From positions 1 to 14,255 of the forward strand of contig CAMLOF010000048.1 in assembly GCA_946481585.1 (NCBI GenBank): DNA of 14,255 nt. The letters run 5' to 3'. The translations under genes were made by a program, and so were the position numbers. Positions 1-5,952 of this stretch are shown one piece after another. Position 1 is the first letter of the stretch. Each line of letters begins with the position of its first letter. The notes beneath the pieces were generated by a model. It did not search any database. It was not told the DNA's origin and was given only the letters and a program-made list of their open reading frames with translations. Source of the stretch: an uncultured Macromonas sp. GTDB taxonomy: Bacteria > Pseudomonadota > Gammaproteobacteria > Burkholderiales > Burkholderiaceae.

Positions 1-132
1 GCTTTGAGCGCGATGGCGCAGATGCTCCGGCTGCACAAGGGGAATGTGTCGGCAGCGGCGAAAGCGCTGGGGGTTTCGCGCAACACCATCTACCGGCGCA
101 AGGCTCAGTTGCCAGCCGATGTATGGGGCTGA
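1..132 (+). CDS. C-terminal fragment of a Fis-type HTH regulator, probably a sigma-54 activator
   Basis: The window opens inside a reading frame whose last 43 codons end at TGA (130-132). They contain a Fis-type helix-turn-helix: residues NVSAAAKALGVSRNTIYRR match the GN(x)SxAAxxLGISRxTLYRR pattern at the C-terminus of sigma-54 enhancer-binding proteins such as the AcoR family. The AAA+ and sensor domains lie outside the window, so the class is inferred from the HTH alone. The context supports it, because four sigma-54-like promoter sequences are present in this window near alcohol-oxidation genes. The last 28 bases overlap the 3' end of the convergent MBL-fold gene. Other Fis-HTH proteins, including NtrC-type response regulators, remain possible. 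Confidence 0.8.
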   Translation, partial: ALSAMAQMLRLHKGNVSAAAKALGVSRNTIYRRKAQLPADVWG

Positions 133-1133
133 CGGGCCAGTGACCCGTCCATCCAGAGTGGCTCCAGTTCGCGCCATGCGCGCTGCGCATTGAACCCTTG
201 ACGGCTGGCATAACCGGCCCAGCCTGCATAGGCGGGCAGACTGATGCGTTCGGCAAGGGCGCCCTGCCCGCCTGTCTCCATGGCCTGGAGCACGGCGGCT
301 TGCAGGTCCAGCAGGTAAGACTCTGTTTGTTGCAATGATGCAGCCATGCCGCCGCCATCTGTGGCGGCGCTGACCGACGTGCCCACGACCCAGCTTGGAG
401 CCCAGGTGCGCAGCTCGCGCAATGCGGCCAGCCACCCACGCAGGCTGCCCTGGGCCAGTTCGGGCAAGCGGTTCTGGTAGGCCATGCCCCCCACCCAGGC
501 AATGCGGTGCGCCGGGTGCCACAGCAGCACGTCATCGGCGCTGTGTGCGGCCCAACTGGGGCCCACCACCAGTGTGTGCCGCCCCAGGGTGAACTCGTCA
601 CCAGGGCGCAGGGTGCGGTCTGGCAGAACGATGTTTGTGCCTGCCATGGCCTCGTCGCCCGCGTGAGCGCGCAAGTCTTCCAGGCATGCCTGGCAGCGGC
701 GGGCCATGACTTGAGTCGTGCCCGCCGTGGCATGGATGTGCAGTTCGCCGCGTTGCTGTGCCTCGGCGAAGGCCGCGTTGGCCAGCACGTTTTCGGCATG
801 GGCGTGGGTGTTGAAGACGGCCCGCACCCGTGCACCCCAACGGCAGGCCACCCACTGCTGCAATTGCTGGCCTGCGCGCAGGCTGGGGCCGGGGTCGATT
901 ACCCAGGCCTCGCCACCGTCTTCAATGACGGTGACGGGCATGACGCGCCCGCCATTGGCTGGGGTGACTTCTTGCGGTTCAGGTGCCCACACATGCACGC
1001 CCGTGGCCAACGTCTGCCAGCCACCCGGCCCAGGCCACTGGCAGGCGTGGGCAGTGGCCTGCCAGAACAGTACGCAGAGCAGAACCCATGGCAACAAGCG
1101 CTTCAAACCCGCCCTCCCCCGGATTGCCCGCAC
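105..1133 (-). CDS. SoxH-related MBL-fold protein, quinoprotein relay system zinc metallohydrolase 1-like
   Basis: A 342-residue exported protein with a hydrophobic signal segment (about residues 11-30, ending QATAHA). A metallo-beta-lactamase fold is suggested by VIDPGPS (78-84), the metal-site region HAHAEN (110-115) and AAHSADDVLLW (195-205). The family-standard HxHxDH is altered to HxHxEN, and the late PxH loop reads VVGTSVSA, so metal binding may be atypical. A CxxC pair lies at 147-150. Known SoxH-like relatives accompany PQQ dehydrogenases; substrates are unknown. It follows the hydrolase gene directly. ATG at 1133 overlaps that gene by 31 bp, while TTG at 1106 would overlap its stop as TTGA, is preceded by GGGGAGG and gives a cleaner signal peptide (MKRLLPWVLL); the true start may be 1106 (333 residues). 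Confidence 0.78.
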   Translation of the reverse strand: MRAIRGRAGLKRLLPWVLLCVLFWQATAHACQWPGPGGWQTLATGVHVWAPEPQEVTPANGGRVMPVTVIEDGGEAWVIDPGPSLRAGQQLQQWVACRWGARVRAVFNTHAHAENVLANAAFAEAQQRGELHIHATAGTTQVMARRCQACLEDLRAHAGDEAMAGTNIVLPDRTLRPGDEFTLGRHTLVVGPSWAAHSADDVLLWHPAHRIAWVGGMAYQNRLPELAQGSLRGWLAALRELRTWAPSWVVGTSVSAATDGGGMAASLQQTESYLLDLQAAVLQAMETGGQGALAERISLPAYAGWAGYASRQGFNAQRAWRELEPLWMDGSLARQPHTSAGN

Positions 1134-2212
1134 ACGGCGCGCAAGCGCTGCTGCATGCCGGGCTCAGATGCCAGATGCCCCGCCGCAGCCCAGTGCCAGG
1201 AAGATTTTCCTCCCGGCAAATGGCTGAGCCGCAGGTGCCACTGCCTGGGCCAGCCTGCCGAGCACACGGCGTCAAAACGGCCGTGTACCCAATCCACGGG
1301 CACCAACGCGCGCGCCAGCGCAGGCAAGGCCGCAGCAAGCAAGCCTGGTGCAACACCGGCGCGGCAGCGCAACAGTTGCGCCTGAACGCGGAATTTCTGC
1401 CAGAGCGCGCGGTCAGCAGGTGCAGGTGCGGCAACTCGGCGGGCCTGCAAGCGCCTCTCCTGGCGCTGCATGCTGGCCAGGTTGGCGCGGCATTCGGCAG
1501 CCAAGGTGTGTTCCTGGCGGGCCATGGCATCTACCAGGGCGCGCTTCGCACCGCGCATGGCCGCCCATGTCTCGCAGGCTTGCCAAGCCCGTAACACCGC
1601 GAGCGTGGCGTGACACAGTGTTCCAGAATGTAGCAACCGTGTCACCGATTTGAACAACGCAGGCAGCGCCGTCGCGGACACGCGCGGCCAGCCTGGTGGC
1701 CAAGCGCGCCCTGCCCGCCTGCCCGTGTGTGGCTGCAGCACGTTCCACACGTCTTGACGGCGCAGCAGGAAGGTGCCGCGCAAAACCAGGCGCTCCAGCC
1801 GGTTGGCGTGTTGGGCTGCGTAGGCCAGGGCCAGGGTGCCGCCCCAGGACCCTGCCAGCACCGCCCAGCGTTCAATGCCCAGGTGCAACCGCAGGCGCTC
1901 CAGATCGTCCACCAGCGCAGCCATGCGCTGCCCCTGCAGGCGGCCCCTGGGACGGCTGGCGCCGCTGCCCCGCTGGTCCATCACCACCACCGCGCAACCT
2001 GGCATGGCCAGCGGCGCCAGCAAACCTGGGTGCGAGCCGCTGCCCGGCCCGCCATGCAACACCAGCCACACGTGTTCCGCGTGGGCCGGGCCGCACCAGC
2101 GCCAAGCCAGCCGGTGGCCATTCGCATGCAGCACCCCTGCACGCGTGGGTAGCGGCCAGCGTTCGGGTATGCCCAGGGGGGCTTGGTTGTTGGCACCAAT
2201 CTTGCGGAACAT
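1103..2212 (-). CDS. Alpha/beta hydrolase, proline iminopeptidase-like (peptidase family S33 type)
   Basis: A 369-residue protein with alpha/beta hydrolase landmarks: oxyanion region HGGPGSG (53-59), strand DQRGSGAS (79-86), nucleophile elbow GSWGG with Ser122, a candidate acid Asp314 in HGRFD and a candidate base His346 in AAGHL. HGGPGSG together with GxSWGG is typical of proline iminopeptidases, although the cap region after residue 160 is poorly recognisable. No signal peptide is evident, so it is probably cytoplasmic. The start is uncertain: ATG 2212 is the only methionine well placed before the core, but no strong ribosome site precedes it. The first codons overlap the sigma-54 promoter of divergent pqqA. 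Lying beside pqqA, it could take part in peptide trimming, as proposed for the peptidase-like PqqM of pseudomonads; this is speculation. Confidence 0.75.
   Translation of the reverse strand: MFRKIGANNQAPLGIPERWPLPTRAGVLHANGHRLAWRWCGPAHAEHVWLVLHGGPGSGSHPGLLAPLAMPGCAVVVMDQRGSGASRPRGRLQGQRMAALVDDLERLRLHLGIERWAVLAGSWGGTLALAYAAQHANRLERLVLRGTFLLRRQDVWNVLQPHTGRRAGRAWPPGWPRVSATALPALFKSVTRLLHSGTLCHATLAVLRAWQACETWAAMRGAKRALVDAMARQEHTLAAECRANLASMQRQERRLQARRVAAPAPADRALWQKFRVQAQLLRCRAGVAPGLLAAALPALARALVPVDWVHGRFDAVCSAGWPRQWHLRLSHLPGGKSSWHWAAAGHLASEPGMQQRLRAVCGQSGGGRV
2191..2205 (+). promoter_or_regulatory. Candidate sigma-54 (-24/-12) promoter of pqqABCDE
   Basis: TGGCACC-AATC-TTGC matches the consensus TGGCACG-N4-TTGC at 10 of 11 fixed positions with exact spacing between the GG and GC elements. 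Predicted transcription start is near 2217, giving a leader of about 84 bases before pqqA. The element lies inside the first codons of the divergent hydrolase if that gene starts at 2212. I saw no clear copies of the TGTTCAA activator box upstream. Confidence 0.7.
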
Positions 2213-2300
2213 GGGCGTGGGCAGCGTTGAGGCGAAAAACGTTGAAGCGATGTCCACAGTCAGTTTTCGTGCCAACCCATTTTCCACAGGAGACACAGTC

Positions 2301-2375
2301 ATGCAATGGACGACCCCGAGCTTCACCGATCTGCGCTTTGGCTTTGAAATCACGATGTACATCGCCAACCGCTGA
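2301..2375 (+). CDS. pqqA: PQQ precursor peptide PqqA
   Basis: A 24-residue peptide, MQWTTPSFTDLRFGFEITMY followed by IANR, the ribosomal precursor of PQQ. Glu16 and Tyr20 in the conserved E-x-x-x-Y arrangement are the residues that PqqE cross-links and that supply the cofactor backbone. Length and the W-x-x-P-x-F-x-(D/E)-x-R-x-G-F-E pattern match the family closely. A good ribosome site (AGGAGA) lies just upstream. It heads the pqqABCDE operon, behind a sigma-54-like promoter, and is followed by two hairpins that may raise its transcript level relative to the downstream enzymes. Confidence 0.97.
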   Translation: MQWTTPSFTDLRFGFEITMYIANR

Positions 2376-2381
2376 CCCCAA

Positions 2382-2397
2382 GGGGTGATTTCACCCC
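2382..2397 (+). other. Stem-loop immediately after pqqA
   Basis: GGGGTG (2382-2387) and CACCCC (2392-2397) form a perfect 6 bp stem with a 4-base loop, starting 6 bases after the pqqA stop. No U-run follows, so it resembles an RNA-stabilising or processing hairpin rather than a terminator. An alternative smaller pairing, CCCCAAGGGG, uses the same left-hand bases. Confidence 0.5.
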
Positions 2398-2403
2398 CCA
2401 TCG

Positions 2404-2442
2404 CAAGGCGCCCGCAACCCCTTTGCGCGCGCCTTGTCTTTT
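2404..2442 (+). terminator. Terminator-like attenuator between pqqA and pqqB
   Basis: CAAGGCGC (2404-2411) pairs perfectly with GCGCCTTG (2429-2436) across a 17-base loop, and the stem is followed at once by TCTTTT (2437-2442). This is the layout of a weak intrinsic terminator inside the operon. It would let many transcripts end after pqqA, fitting the need for more precursor peptide than enzyme. The U-run is interrupted, so read-through is expected. Confidence 0.6.
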
Positions 2443-2457
2443 GAGGAGAGGACTCCC

Positions 2458-3375
2458 ATGCTGATCAAGGTCTTGGGTTCGGCCGCCGGCGGTGGCTTCC
2501 CGCAATGGAATTGCAACTGCCCGAACTGCGCAGGCGTGCGCCAGGGCAGCATACGGGCGAGTGCACGCACGCAGTCGTCCATCGCGGTCAGCGCCAACCG
2601 CACAGACTGGCTCCTGGTCAACGCCTCGCCGGACATCCTCACCCAGATTGCCCGCACGCCGGAACTGCAGCCCGCGCGTGCCTTGCGCGACAGCGGCATT
2701 GCCGCCGTGCTGCTGATGGACGCGCAGATCGACCACGTGACCGGTCTGCTGATGCTGCGCGAGCGCGGCACACCACTGCCTTTGCTGGCCACACCGGAGG
2801 TGCTTTCCGACATCGGCGGCGGGTTCCCGATCAGGGGCATCCTTTCACATTACTGTGGCACCCAGGTGCAGCCCTTGCGCGTGGCGGGTGCCGCATTTGA
2901 AGTGCCGCAGGTGCCAGGCATGCGGCTTGAAACGGTGGCGCTCAGCTCCAAGCCGCCACCCTATTCGCCGTTTCGCGGGCAGCCGCGCCCGGGCGACAAC
3001 ATCGGTTTGACCGTGACCGACCCGCAGACCGGGGCCAAGGCGTTTTACGCCCCCGGGCTGGCCGAAGTGGATGACCGCCTGATCGAATTGATGAGTGACT
3101 GCGACCTCGTACTGGTGGACGGCACCTGCTGGCACAACGACGAGATGAAGGCGCTCGGCATTTCACAGAAGACGGCGCTGGACATGGGCCACCTGCCGCA
3201 AAGCGGCCCGGGCGGCATGATCGAACAGCTGGACCGCCTGCCCGCCACCGTGCGCAAGGTGCTCATCCACATCAACAACACCAACCCCATTCTGCGCGAC
3301 GACTCGCCGCAGCGTGAGGAACTGGCGCGGCACGGCATTGAAGTGGCCTTCGACGGCATGGAGCTTGCATTCTGA
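2458..3375 (+). CDS. pqqB: PQQ biosynthesis protein PqqB
   Basis: A 305-residue protein of the usual PqqB length. It opens MLIKVLGSAAGGGFPQWNC and continues through CNCPNC, whose cysteines form the structural zinc site of the family. The MBL fold region includes DAQIDHVTGLL and, near the end, HINNTNP. PqqB is a cytoplasmic MBL-fold enzyme, shown in other systems to hydroxylate the Glu-Tyr-derived intermediate. The ATG at 2458 was chosen because GAGGAGAGG lies 6-7 bases upstream and the protein then begins at the conserved MxIxVLGSAAGGG; an in-frame TTG at 2434 sits inside the attenuator stem. pqqC follows after 15 bases. Confidence 0.97.
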   Translation: MLIKVLGSAAGGGFPQWNCNCPNCAGVRQGSIRASARTQSSIAVSANRTDWLLVNASPDILTQIARTPELQPARALRDSGIAAVLLMDAQIDHVTGLLMLRERGTPLPLLATPEVLSDIGGGFPIRGILSHYCGTQVQPLRVAGAAFEVPQVPGMRLETVALSSKPPPYSPFRGQPRPGDNIGLTVTDPQTGAKAFYAPGLAEVDDRLIELMSDCDLVLVDGTCWHNDEMKALGISQKTALDMGHLPQSGPGGMIEQLDRLPATVRKVLIHINNTNPILRDDSPQREELARHGIEVAFDGMELAF

Positions 3376-3390
3376 AGGCGAGGAGACAAC

Positions 3391-4122
3391 ATGGACATTG
3401 CACAAGTTCACCCCCCCCTGCCCCGGCAACCCGTATGGAGCCGCCAGGAGTTCGAGGCACAGTTGCGCGCCAAGGGGCGCGCGTACCACATCCACCACCC
3501 GTTCAACGTTCGCATGAACAGCGGTGGTTGCACGCCAGACGAGATTCGCTGCTGGGTGGCCAACCGCTTCTACTACCAGATCTGCATTCCGCGCAAGGAC
3601 GCTGCCATTCTGGCCAACATGAGTGACCGTGCCCACCGCCGCCTGTGGATCGAGCGGATTCTGGACCACGACGGCTACGGTGACTACCAAGGGTCGGCCT
3701 GCGGCGGCATCGAGGCCTGGACGCGCCTGGGCGAGGCCGTGGGCATTCCACGTGAAGAACTGTGGTCGCTCAAGGGCGTGGCGCCAGCGGTGCGCTTTGC
3801 GTGCGACGCCTACGTGAACTTCGCTGCCCAGGCGCCGTGGCAGGAGGCCGTTTGCTCCTCTTTGACCGAGATGTTCGCGCCGCAGATCCACAAGGACCGC
3901 CTGGCCACCTGGCCCACGCACTACCCGTGGATCGAGCCCGAAGGGCTGGCCTACTTCCGCAGCCGCATACCGCTGGCCAGTCGCGACGTGGAACACGGCC
4001 TGGCCGTGACGCTGGACCACTTCACCACCTGGGAAGGGCAGCAACGGGCGCTGGACATTCTGCAGTTCAAGCTGGACGTTTTGTGGACCATGCTGGACGC
4101 GATCGAAAAGGCCTGCCAATGA
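3391..4122 (+). CDS. pqqC: Pyrroloquinoline-quinone synthase PqqC
   Basis: A 243-residue protein, close to the family's usual 235-255. PqqC is the cofactor-independent oxidase that closes the ring and carries out the final oxidations of AHQQ to PQQ, using oxygen in the cytoplasm. Recognisable family blocks are [14 protein letters not shown] (32-45), the [13 protein letters not shown] helix (58-70), ERILDHDGY, and [16 protein letters not shown], which supply active-site histidines, tyrosines and arginines. The ribosome site GAGGAGA precedes the ATG. The stop overlaps the pqqD start as ATGA (4119-4122), indicating translational coupling. No lost residue or truncation was seen. Confidence 0.97.
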   Translation: MDIAQVHPPLPRQPVWSRQEFEAQLRAKGRAYHIHHPFNVRMNSGGCTPDEIRCWVANRFYYQICIPRKDAAILANMSDRAHRRLWIERILDHDGYGDYQGSACGGIEAWTRLGEAVGIPREELWSLKGVAPAVRFACDAYVNFAAQAPWQEAVCSSLTEMFAPQIHKDRLATWPTHYPWIEPEGLAYFRSRIPLASRDVEHGLAVTLDHFTTWEGQQRALDILQFKLDVLWTMLDAIEKACQ

Positions 4123-4394
4123 GCGACACCGCTGCCGCCCTGCCCGCCTGCCCGGCGTTGAGCCGCAGGTTCCGCCTGCAGTTTGAACCCGCGCAGGACC
4201 GCTGGGTGCTGCTCTACCCGGAAGGAATGGTGCAGCTCAACCCCAGCGCGGCAGAGATTCTGCGCCGCTGCGACGGGCAACGTCCCATCGCCAGCATCGT
4301 TGCGGAGCTGGAGCAGGCATTCTCGGTCCAGGGCATCGAATCTGATGTGCGTGCATTGCTGAGCGAGGGACAACGCCGTGGCTGGATCATCTGA
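4119..4394 (+). CDS. pqqD: PQQ biosynthesis peptide chaperone PqqD
   Basis: A 91-residue protein of normal PqqD length. PqqD binds the precursor PqqA and presents it to the radical SAM enzyme PqqE. Visible family features are the N-terminal strand region [20 protein letters not shown], the conserved [14 protein letters not shown] block (about residues 40-53) and the helix after it containing IASIVAELE. The ATG overlaps the pqqC stop by 4 bases, and pqqE begins 17 bases before the pqqD stop. These overlaps suggest coupled synthesis of the chaperone and its partner. Confidence 0.96.
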   Translation: MSDTAAALPACPALSRRFRLQFEPAQDRWVLLYPEGMVQLNPSAAEILRRCDGQRPIASIVAELEQAFSVQGIESDVRALLSEGQRRGWII

Positions 4395-5526
4395 AGAAAC
4401 CCCCGTGACCCCACCCGGGCCGCCGCTTTGGCTGCTGGCCGAGCTGACCTACCGCTGCCCGCTGCACTGTGTGTTCTGCTACAACCCCACGAACTACACG
4501 CGCATCAAGGACGAGTTGACCACCGCGCAGTGGGTTGATGTGATGCGCCAGGCCCGCGCGCTGGGCGCTGCACAGATCGGTTTTTCCGGTGGCGAGCCGC
4601 TTTTGCGCGACGATCTGGTCGAGCTGGTTCAGGCCGCACACGACATGGGCTACTACACCAACCTCATCACCTCGGGGGTGGGCCTGACGGCCGAGCGCGC
4701 CAGGGCGCTGAAGGACGCAGGGCTGGACCACGTGCAGCTCTCGTTCCAGGATTCCACGCGGGAACTCAACGACTTCCTCAGCCACACGCGCACGTTCGAG
4801 CTGAAGCAGCGCGTGGCCAGGCTGATCAAGGAACACGACTGGCCAATGGTGATGAACTGCGTGCTGCACCGGCACAACCTGCCGCACGTGCGCAAGATCA
4901 TCGACATGGCGGTGGCCCTGCAGGCCGAATACCTGGAACTGGCCAACACGCAGTACTACGGCTGGGCCTGGGTCAACCGCGACCACCTCATGCCCACCCG
5001 CGAAGAACTGCAGGCCGCCGAGGCCGAAGTGACGCGCTTCCGCGAAGAACAGGCCCAGGCTGGACGCACCGACTGCCGGGTGCTGTTCGTGGTGCCCGAT
5101 TATTTTGAGGAACGCCCCAAAGACTGCATGAACGGCTGGGGGTCGGTGTTCCTGTCGGTGGCGCCCGACGGCGTGGCCATGCCTTGCCACAACGCGCGCG
5201 ACCTGCCCGGCCTGGCGCTGCCGAGCGTGAAGACCACATCTGTGGCCGACATCTGGCAACGCAGCCAGGCTTTCAACGCCTACCGGGGCGACGCCTGGAT
5301 GAAGCCGCCCTGCCGCAGTTGCGATGACCGCCACAAGGACCACGGCGGTTGCCGCTGCCAGGCTTTCATGCTGACGGGTGATGCGAGCAACGCCGACCCG
5401 GTCTGTTCCAAATCGCCCCACCACGAGAAGGTGGTGAACATCGTGCGGGACGCTCCCCGCAACCGGCACAAGCCCATTCTGTTCCGCAGCGACAACGAGT
5501 CGCTGCATCTGCATCGGGCTGGCTGA
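4378..5526 (+). CDS. pqqE: PqqA peptide cyclase PqqE (radical SAM enzyme)
   Basis: A 382-residue radical SAM enzyme that forms the carbon-carbon bond between Glu and Tyr of PqqA. The cluster motif CPLHCVFC (Cys27, Cys31, Cys34) binds the SAM-coordinated [4Fe-4S], and GGEP (71-74) is the SAM-binding motif. The C-terminal SPASM-type region is intact: KDCMNGWGS, MPCHNA, PCRSCDDRHKDHGGCRC and DPVCSKS supply the auxiliary iron-sulfur cysteines. The GTG start at 4378 has GAGGG eight bases upstream and overlaps pqqD by 17 bases; a second GTG at 4405 is possible but less well served. The stop codon lies in the loop of a perfect hairpin. The gene ends 16 bases from the convergent cytochrome gene. Confidence 0.97.
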   Translation: MAGSSEETPVTPPGPPLWLLAELTYRCPLHCVFCYNPTNYTRIKDELTTAQWVDVMRQARALGAAQIGFSGGEPLLRDDLVELVQAAHDMGYYTNLITSGVGLTAERARALKDAGLDHVQLSFQDSTRELNDFLSHTRTFELKQRVARLIKEHDWPMVMNCVLHRHNLPHVRKIIDMAVALQAEYLELANTQYYGWAWVNRDHLMPTREELQAAEAEVTRFREEQAQAGRTDCRVLFVVPDYFEERPKDCMNGWGSVFLSVAPDGVAMPCHNARDLPGLALPSVKTTSVADIWQRSQAFNAYRGDAWMKPPCRSCDDRHKDHGGCRCQAFMLTGDASNADPVCSKSPHHEKVVNIVRDAPRNRHKPILFRSDNESLHLHRAG

Positions 5527-5535
5527 GCCAGCCCG
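5515..5535. other. Perfect hairpin with the pqqE stop codon as its loop
   Basis: CGGGCTGGC (5515-5523) and GCCAGCCCG (5527-5535) are exact reverse complements, and the three bases between them are the pqqE stop TGA. No U-run follows in either direction, so it is not a standard intrinsic terminator. It sits at the convergent junction between pqqE and the cytochrome gene and could block 3' decay or act with another factor at the end of both transcripts. Confidence 0.7.
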
Positions 5536-5542
5536 CGCCCTC

Positions 5543-5851
5543 TCAAGGTTTGGTGCTGAGCACCCACCCCGCCAGCGCCTGCAGCTCCTGGGCCGACAGG
5601 CTCGGGTGCGCAGGCATAGGCACACGGCCCCACTTGCCTTTGGATCCGTACTGGATCGACTGAACCAGGCTGGCGGCCGCGTCCTTGTCGCCCCGGTATT
5701 TCTCGGCTACCGAAGCAAACGCCGGCCCCACGATCTTCTCGGTGGGGGAATGGCACGAATAACAGCCCGACGCCTTGGCCAGTGCTGCCATGTCGGTGGC
5801 AAAGGCCGGCGCTGCAAGGGCGGCAATGAGGAGAAGGCTGGCGGATTTCAT
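5543..5851 (-). CDS. Periplasmic class I cytochrome c, c551/c552-like
   Basis: A 102-residue precursor with a short signal peptide (1-18, MKSASLLLIAALAAPAFA) and a mature domain of about 84 residues, the size of cytochrome c551. Haem attachment is CYSCH (30-34) with His34 as one axial ligand. Met79 in GKWGRVPMPAHPSLS is the likely second ligand, and QALAGWVLS closes the fold. In context it is the probable electron acceptor of the neighbouring alcohol dehydrogenase, though it differs from the longer c550 (ExaB/PedF) usually paired with such enzymes. ATG 5851 was chosen because an upstream ATG at 5908 lies inside a terminator hairpin. No clear ribosome site precedes 5851, and two terminators separate it from the upstream gene. 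Confidence 0.9.
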   Translation of the reverse strand: MKSASLLLIAALAAPAFATDMAALAKASGCYSCHSPTEKIVGPAFASVAEKYRGDKDAAASLVQSIQYGSKGKWGRVPMPAHPSLSAQELQALAGWVLSTKP

Positions 5852-5876
5852 GGGAGGTGTGTCGAATAAGGCTATG

Positions 5877-5924
5877 AAAAAAAGGGCCGCCCCGCAGGCC
5901 ATGTGCATACCCTGGGGACGGCCC
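5877..5924 (-). terminator. Strong intrinsic terminator upstream of the cytochrome gene
   Basis: Read on the minus strand, GGGCCG-T-CCCC pairs with GGGGCGGCCC (10 pairs with one bulged base) around a 20-base loop, and seven T residues follow (5883-5877). This is a textbook intrinsic terminator for transcripts coming from the dehydrogenase gene. It ends only 26 bases before the cytochrome start codon. Confidence 0.8.
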
Positions 5925-5927
5925 GGT

Positions 5928-5952
5928 AAAAGCCACCGGGCGCGGTGGCTTA
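5928..5952 (-). terminator. Intrinsic terminator directly after the dehydrogenase stop
   Basis: On the minus strand AAGCCACC pairs with GGTGGCTT across a GCGCCC loop and runs into TTTTA. The first two bases of the stem belong to the TAA stop codon of the dehydrogenase. The 8 bp GC-rich stem with a short U-run should act as a terminator, in tandem with the stronger one 3 bases further on. Confidence 0.7.

Noticed and set aside
507..1385. Long plus-strand open frame opposite the first MBL gene.
   Set aside because: It has no recognisable domain and arises from the codon bias of the high-GC gene on the other strand.
2260..2274. Possible sigma-54 promoter for the hydrolase/MBL pair on the minus strand (TGGCACG-AAAA-CTGA).
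   Set aside because: The -24 half is perfect, but the -12 half lacks the essential GC (CTGA instead of TTGC), so it was not called.
5852..5908. Extension of the cytochrome to ATG 5908, adding MHMACGAALFFIALFDTPP.
   Set aside because: The segment is the terminator hairpin and U-run read as codons; the real signal peptide begins at 5851.
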